NCBI RefSeq assembly: GCF_013185185.1
Contig: NZ_JAAZWE010000001.1
Span: 1,116,001 to 1,180,000, forward strand
Direction: 5' to 3'
From: Saccharibacillus endophyticus
GTDB lineage: Bacteria; Bacillota; Bacilli; Paenibacillales; Paenibacillaceae
Length of the DNA stretch: 64,000 nucleotides
A program made the position numbers and the translations under genes. The notes beneath the pieces were generated by a model. The model made no database searches. It was not told the DNA's origin and worked only from the letters and a program-made list of their open reading frames with translations. Positions 61,213 to 64,000 of this stretch are shown here, piece after piece (position 1 is the stretch's first letter; the number at the start of each line of letters is the position of its first letter).

Positions 61213-61446
61213 TTAGCGAAACGGCCGCCAGCGTTCGGCCAGCTTTCCCCAGATTTCACCCCAAGGAAGCAACGGACCGGAACGTAAATCTTTTCGTCGC
61301 CCGATCCAATAACCGATCAGCGTCAACAGGGCCACGACGACCATATGCCAAAAGCCGACTACCAGATAAAGCAGGCCGAAAAACAATCCGCACGCGGTCC
61401 AGCTTATTCGACCGCCGTATACGACCCAAATTTCATTCCATTTCAT
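61213..61446 (-). CDS. DUF2273 small membrane protein
   Basis: 77 residues with two membrane spans (about 13-30 and 33-48, GYWIGRRKD after the second). This is the DUF2273 protein that accompanies AmaP and Asp23 in many Firmicutes. GGGAGG precedes the ATG by 5 bases. Probably helps anchor the alkaline-shock complex to the membrane. Confidence 0.8.
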   Translation of the reverse strand: MKWNEIWVVYGGRISWTACGLFFGLLYLVVGFWHMVVVALLTLIGYWIGRRKDLRSGPLLPWGEIWGKLAERWRPFR

Positions 61447-61458
61447 CGGCGCCTCCCT

Positions 61459-61998
61459 CTATTCCACGCGGCTTTTGAAGGCCTGCGGCTGCACCACGCC
61501 AGCCACGTAAACGGAAACCGAGGCTACGGGGATTCCCGTGATTTCCTGAACGAATTCCTTGACTCCGCGCTGAATCTCGTCCGTCAGCGCAGGGATTGGA
61601 TATTCGCCGTCGACGACCGTTCGAATTTGCACGTCAAGCCCCGGTTCGGTCATACGGATCCGAGTTCTCGGTTCCTTGACTCCTTTTACGCGGGCAGCGG
61701 CTTTCAGGCACAGATTTTCGATCGTCTCGACCGAGATTTGAATCTCGCCGAGATCCGTGCGTTGGTCGACGGAATGCAGGTGCGCCCGACCGCGTCGAAG
61801 CGAGACGTACAGCATCCTCAAACTGATTAGAATCAGCACGGCGAGCGCGGCAATCAGAATCGACAGCGTCGGCAGATCGAACCGGAAATCGACAGGAACC
61901 TGAACCGATCTGCTGAGCAGGAGGATTGCGAAGATGCTCAAAACCAAAATCGTGACACTGTATACGAACAGCAGCAGACGGTCTACAATTTTTGCCAC
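61459..61998 (-). CDS. amaP: Alkaline shock response membrane anchor AmaP
   Basis: 179 residues. Two N-terminal membrane helices (about 7-27 and 43-63) followed by an Asp23-like soluble domain (LGEIQISVETIENLCLKAAARVKGVKEPRTRIRM...). In Staphylococcus AmaP tethers Asp23 to the membrane. The start is a GTG at 61996-61998 after GAGGGGG. Confidence 0.88.
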   Translation of the reverse strand: MAKIVDRLLLFVYSVTILVLSIFAILLLSRSVQVPVDFRFDLPTLSILIAALAVLILISLRMLYVSLRRGRAHLHSVDQRTDLGEIQISVETIENLCLKAAARVKGVKEPRTRIRMTEPGLDVQIRTVVDGEYPIPALTDEIQRGVKEFVQEITGIPVASVSVYVAGVVQPQAFKSRVE

Positions 61999-62028
61999 TT
62001 ACAGCCAAGCCCCCTCAAAACGGTAGTA

Positions 62029-62054
62029 AACCCCGACTTTACAGGTCGGGGGTT
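62029..62054 (-). terminator. Hairpin between asp23-type gene and amaP
   Basis: A GC-rich 9-bp stem (62029-62037 with 62046-62054) follows the Asp23-type gene stop on the minus strand; the T run is weak, so partial read-through into amaP is likely. Confidence 0.5.
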
Positions 62055-62065
62055 GGAAAAAATCG

Positions 62066-62485
62066 TTATTTCACCCGGGGAGTGCCGAGATCGAGTTCTT
62101 CGGTCCGTCCTTCGACTGCTTTCGCTCTGAACTGCACATCATGCACATGCACATTGACTTCGATCACGGAAAGTCCCGTCATCATCTCGATCGAACGTTT
62201 CACGTTGCGTTGAACGGCTCCGGCTACTTCAGGCAAACGGGAACCGTACTCCACGATAACGGATACGTCTACCGCCGCTTCGCGCTGACCGACTTCGACT
62301 TTTACGCCCTTGGACAGATTTTTGCGTCCGAGCAGCTCGGCGATGCCGCCGGCAAACCCGCCGCTCATGCCTGCAATGCCTTCCACTTCGATTGTAGCCA
62401 GGCCCGCGATCACCTCGATCACTTCCGGCGCGATCTGGATCTCGCCGATCTCCGTGCGTTCAAATTCTGTAGGTAAGCTGCTCAT
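62066..62485 (-). CDS. yqhY: Asp23/Gls24-family envelope stress protein (YqhY)
   Basis: 139 residues. Asp23 domain: GEIQIAPEVIEVIAGLATIEVEGIAGMSGG, then VEVGQREAAVDVSVIVEYGSRLPEVA and the C-terminal VNVHVHDVQF. In B. subtilis yqhY is next to accB-accC, as here, and is linked to control of acetyl-CoA carboxylase. The ATG at 62483-62485 has GGATGG 8 bases upstream; the ATG four codons earlier lies inside that site. Confidence 0.9.
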   Translation of the reverse strand: MSSLPTEFERTEIGEIQIAPEVIEVIAGLATIEVEGIAGMSGGFAGGIAELLGRKNLSKGVKVEVGQREAAVDVSVIVEYGSRLPEVAGAVQRNVKRSIEMMTGLSVIEVNVHVHDVQFRAKAVEGRTEELDLGTPRVK

Positions 62486-62568
62486 ATTCGATACCATCCA
62501 CCTTATGGATTATTTATTCCTTCAATATATCATTTGCCGCCCGATGTGACAAACGGCGTTTATCACGT

Positions 62569-63921
62569 TCAGACTTCGTTTTCTTCAAGGAATTTGATGT
62601 CGAAATCGCCGCGTACGAAGGTCTCGTGGTTCAACAGACGCTGGTGGAAAGGAATCGTTGTCGCAATGCCTTCAACCGCGAATTCCGCCAATGCCCGTTT
62701 CATCTTCGCAATAGCTTCATGGCGAGTAGGCGCCCAAACAATCAATTTCGCGATCATCGAATCGTAGAAGGGCGGAATGCTGTATCCTTGATAAGCTGCA
62801 CTGTCTACGCGAACTCCCGGTCCGCCCGGCGGCAAGTAGAAGCTGATCTTACCCGGAGCCGGCATGAAGTTGCGATCCGGATCTTCGGCATTAATCCGGC
62901 ATTCGATCGACCAACCGTTGATTTTCACATCGGCTTGGGTGAAGGAGAGCGGATTGCCTTCGGCAACCGAAATCATTTCCTGAATCAGATCGACGCTTGT
63001 CACCATCTCCGTAACCGGATGTTCAACCTGGATACGCGTATTCATTTCCATGAAGTAGAAATTATCGTCCGGGCCCAGTAAGAACTCAAGCGTGCCCGCT
63101 CCCGAATAATTAACGGCATGAGCGGCGCGTACCGCAGCTTGCCCCATGGCTTCGCGAACTTCTTCGGATATCACGGAACACGGCGCTTCCTCGACCAGCT
63201 TCTGACGGCGGCGCTGTACGGAGCAGTCGCGTTCGCCCAAGTGAACGGCATTGCCGTGCTTGTCCGCGATGATCTGAATCTCGACGTGCTTCATGCCTGT
63301 CAAAAATTTCTCCAGATAAACGCCCGCGTTGCCGAATGCCTTCTCGGCTTCCTGTTGGGCAGCCACGATCTGTTGGCGCAGCGTATCCTCGTCTTCGGCC
63401 AAGCGGATCCCTTTGCCGCCACCGCCTGCCGTGGCCTTAATAATGACCGGATAGCCGATGCCGCGAGCAAGCTCTACAGCCTGCTCCAAATCTTCGACCA
63501 GACCGTCGGAACCCGGAATAACCGGCACGCCCGCATCCTGCATCGTCGACTTGGCAACCGCTTTGTCTCCCATCTTCGTAATGGCTTCCGGGGAAGGTCC
63601 GATAAAGGTGATATTGCACGATTCGCAAATTTCCGCGAAATCCGCATTTTCGGCTAAAAATCCGTACCCCGGATGCACGGCATCGCATTCGGTAAGCGTA
63701 GCGACGCTCATCAGATTGGTGAAGTTCAGATAGCTGTCTTTCGAAGCGGTCGGTCCGATACAGTAAGCTTCGTCAGCCAGACGGACATGCAATGAGTCGC
63801 GGTCGGCTTCGGAATAGACCGCCACCGTTGAAATGCCGAGCTCGCGGCACGCACGAATAATCCGCACAGCGATTTCGCCGCGGTTGGCGATCAGAATTTT
63901 ATTGAATTTCGTCGTTTCCAA
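62569..63921 (-). CDS. accC: Acetyl-CoA carboxylase biotin carboxylase subunit
   Basis: Carboxylates biotin on AccB with ATP and bicarbonate, the first step of fatty acid synthesis. About 450 residues: [17 protein letters not shown] at the start, the glycine-rich [33 protein letters not shown] and the catalytic [16 protein letters not shown] chose the TTG at 63919-63921, nine bases after AAGGAGG; an ATG at 63955-63957 overlapping the accB stop (ATGA) is the alternative but has a poor site. Confidence 0.95.
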   Translation of the reverse strand: METTKFNKILIANRGEIAVRIIRACRELGISTVAVYSEADRDSLHVRLADEAYCIGPTASKDSYLNFTNLMSVATLTECDAVHPGYGFLAENADFAEICESCNITFIGPSPEAITKMGDKAVAKSTMQDAGVPVIPGSDGLVEDLEQAVELARGIGYPVIIKATAGGGGKGIRLAEDEDTLRQQIVAAQQEAEKAFGNAGVYLEKFLTGMKHVEIQIIADKHGNAVHLGERDCSVQRRRQKLVEEAPCSVISEEVREAMGQAAVRAAHAVNYSGAGTLEFLLGPDDNFYFMEMNTRIQVEHPVTEMVTSVDLIQEMISVAEGNPLSFTQADVKINGWSIECRINAEDPDRNFMPAPGKISFYLPPGGPGVRVDSAAYQGYSIPPFYDSMIAKLIVWAPTRHEAIAKMKRALAEFAVEGIATTIPFHQRLLNHETFVRGDFDIKFLEENEV

Positions 63922-63953
63922 ATCGATACGTCCTCCTTCCGTTACCGGGTCGC

Positions 63954-64000
63954 TCATTCCGCTCGAACCAGGAACAGAGGCTGTCCGTATTCGACCAACT
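63954..64000 (-). CDS. accB: Biotin carboxyl carrier protein, C-terminal end only
   Basis: The last 15 residues before the TGA at 63954-63956 read [14 protein letters not shown], the usual AccB ending (biotinyl domain final strand). The rest lies outside the window. It overlaps the alternative accC start. Confidence 0.8.
   Translation of the reverse strand, partial: LVEYGQPLFLVRAE

Noticed and set aside
1..64000. CRISPR array, tRNA, rRNA, prophage or insertion sequence
   Set aside because: I saw no regularly spaced repeats, cloverleaf or transposase/integrase genes; the only tyrosine recombinase is XerD in its conserved place.

Overview
The window is a 64 kb piece of chromosome from a Gram-positive Bacillota bacterium, most likely a Paenibacillaceae member close to Saccharibacillus or Paenibacillus. 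This taxonomic call is inferred from gene order, strong AGGAGG-type ribosome sites, frequent TTG/GTG starts, a T-box and an FMN riboswitch, copper-amine-oxidase-type secreted proteins and the protein sequences. I see no rRNA, tRNA, CRISPR array, phage or insertion sequence. Most genes are on the minus strand and form a backbone that follows the Bacillus subtilis map closely.

Layout. 1-4.6 kb: prsW (partial), a MecA/MecB adaptor, a polysaccharide deacetylase lipoprotein (+), and a translationally coupled trio (CPBP protease, small membrane protein, metallophosphoesterase). 4.9-7 kb: serA under a serine-type T-box. 7-16.4 kb: glpK, resE, resD, rluB, scpB, scpA and the riboflavin genes ribH, ribBA, ribE under an FMN riboswitch. 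16.4-25 kb: two small envelope genes, ppiB, lysA, pupG, xerD, fur, nudF, an M20 peptidase and a 31-residue Prli42-like gene. 25-30.6 kb: a branched-chain 2-oxoacid dehydrogenase set (E3, E1 alpha, E1 beta, E2). 30.8-49.9 kb is the more variable part: a GntR/membrane protein pair, the STM4015-4014-4013-4012-4011-cysC operon, alkC, a chemoreceptor, an unknown gene with two tiny ORFs behind it, a GNAT remnant, secreted proteins, a GTPase and a glutathione peroxidase. 50-64 kb: spo0A, recN, argR, tlyA, dxs, ispA, xseB, xseA, folD, nusB, the AmaP/Asp23 genes, accC and the end of accB.

Two things stand out. First, the six-gene operon at 32.4-38.2 kb combines a leucine-rich-repeat-like protein, an ATP-grasp-like protein, an alkaline-phosphatase-fold hydrolase, two different radical SAM enzymes and an APS-kinase-family protein. 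Almost every junction is a 4-bp stop/start overlap. The families recur together (STM4011-4015 of Salmonella), but I know of no established function; it looks like a biosynthetic or modification pathway. Second, wherever the B. subtilis-like backbone normally carries sporulation genes (spoIIM; dacF-spoIIAA-spoIIAB-sigF-spoVA; dacB-spmA-spmB; spoIVB), the flanking housekeeping genes are present and the sporulation genes are absent, although spo0A and a consensus 0A box remain. This suggests a lineage that has lost sporulation while keeping Spo0A for another role. resABC and ribD are missing from their usual places as well.

A dispersed intergenic repeat occurs at least four times. Its paired arms differ in sequence between copies yet stay complementary within each copy, which suggests selection for structure and makes it a candidate non-coding RNA or mobile structured element.
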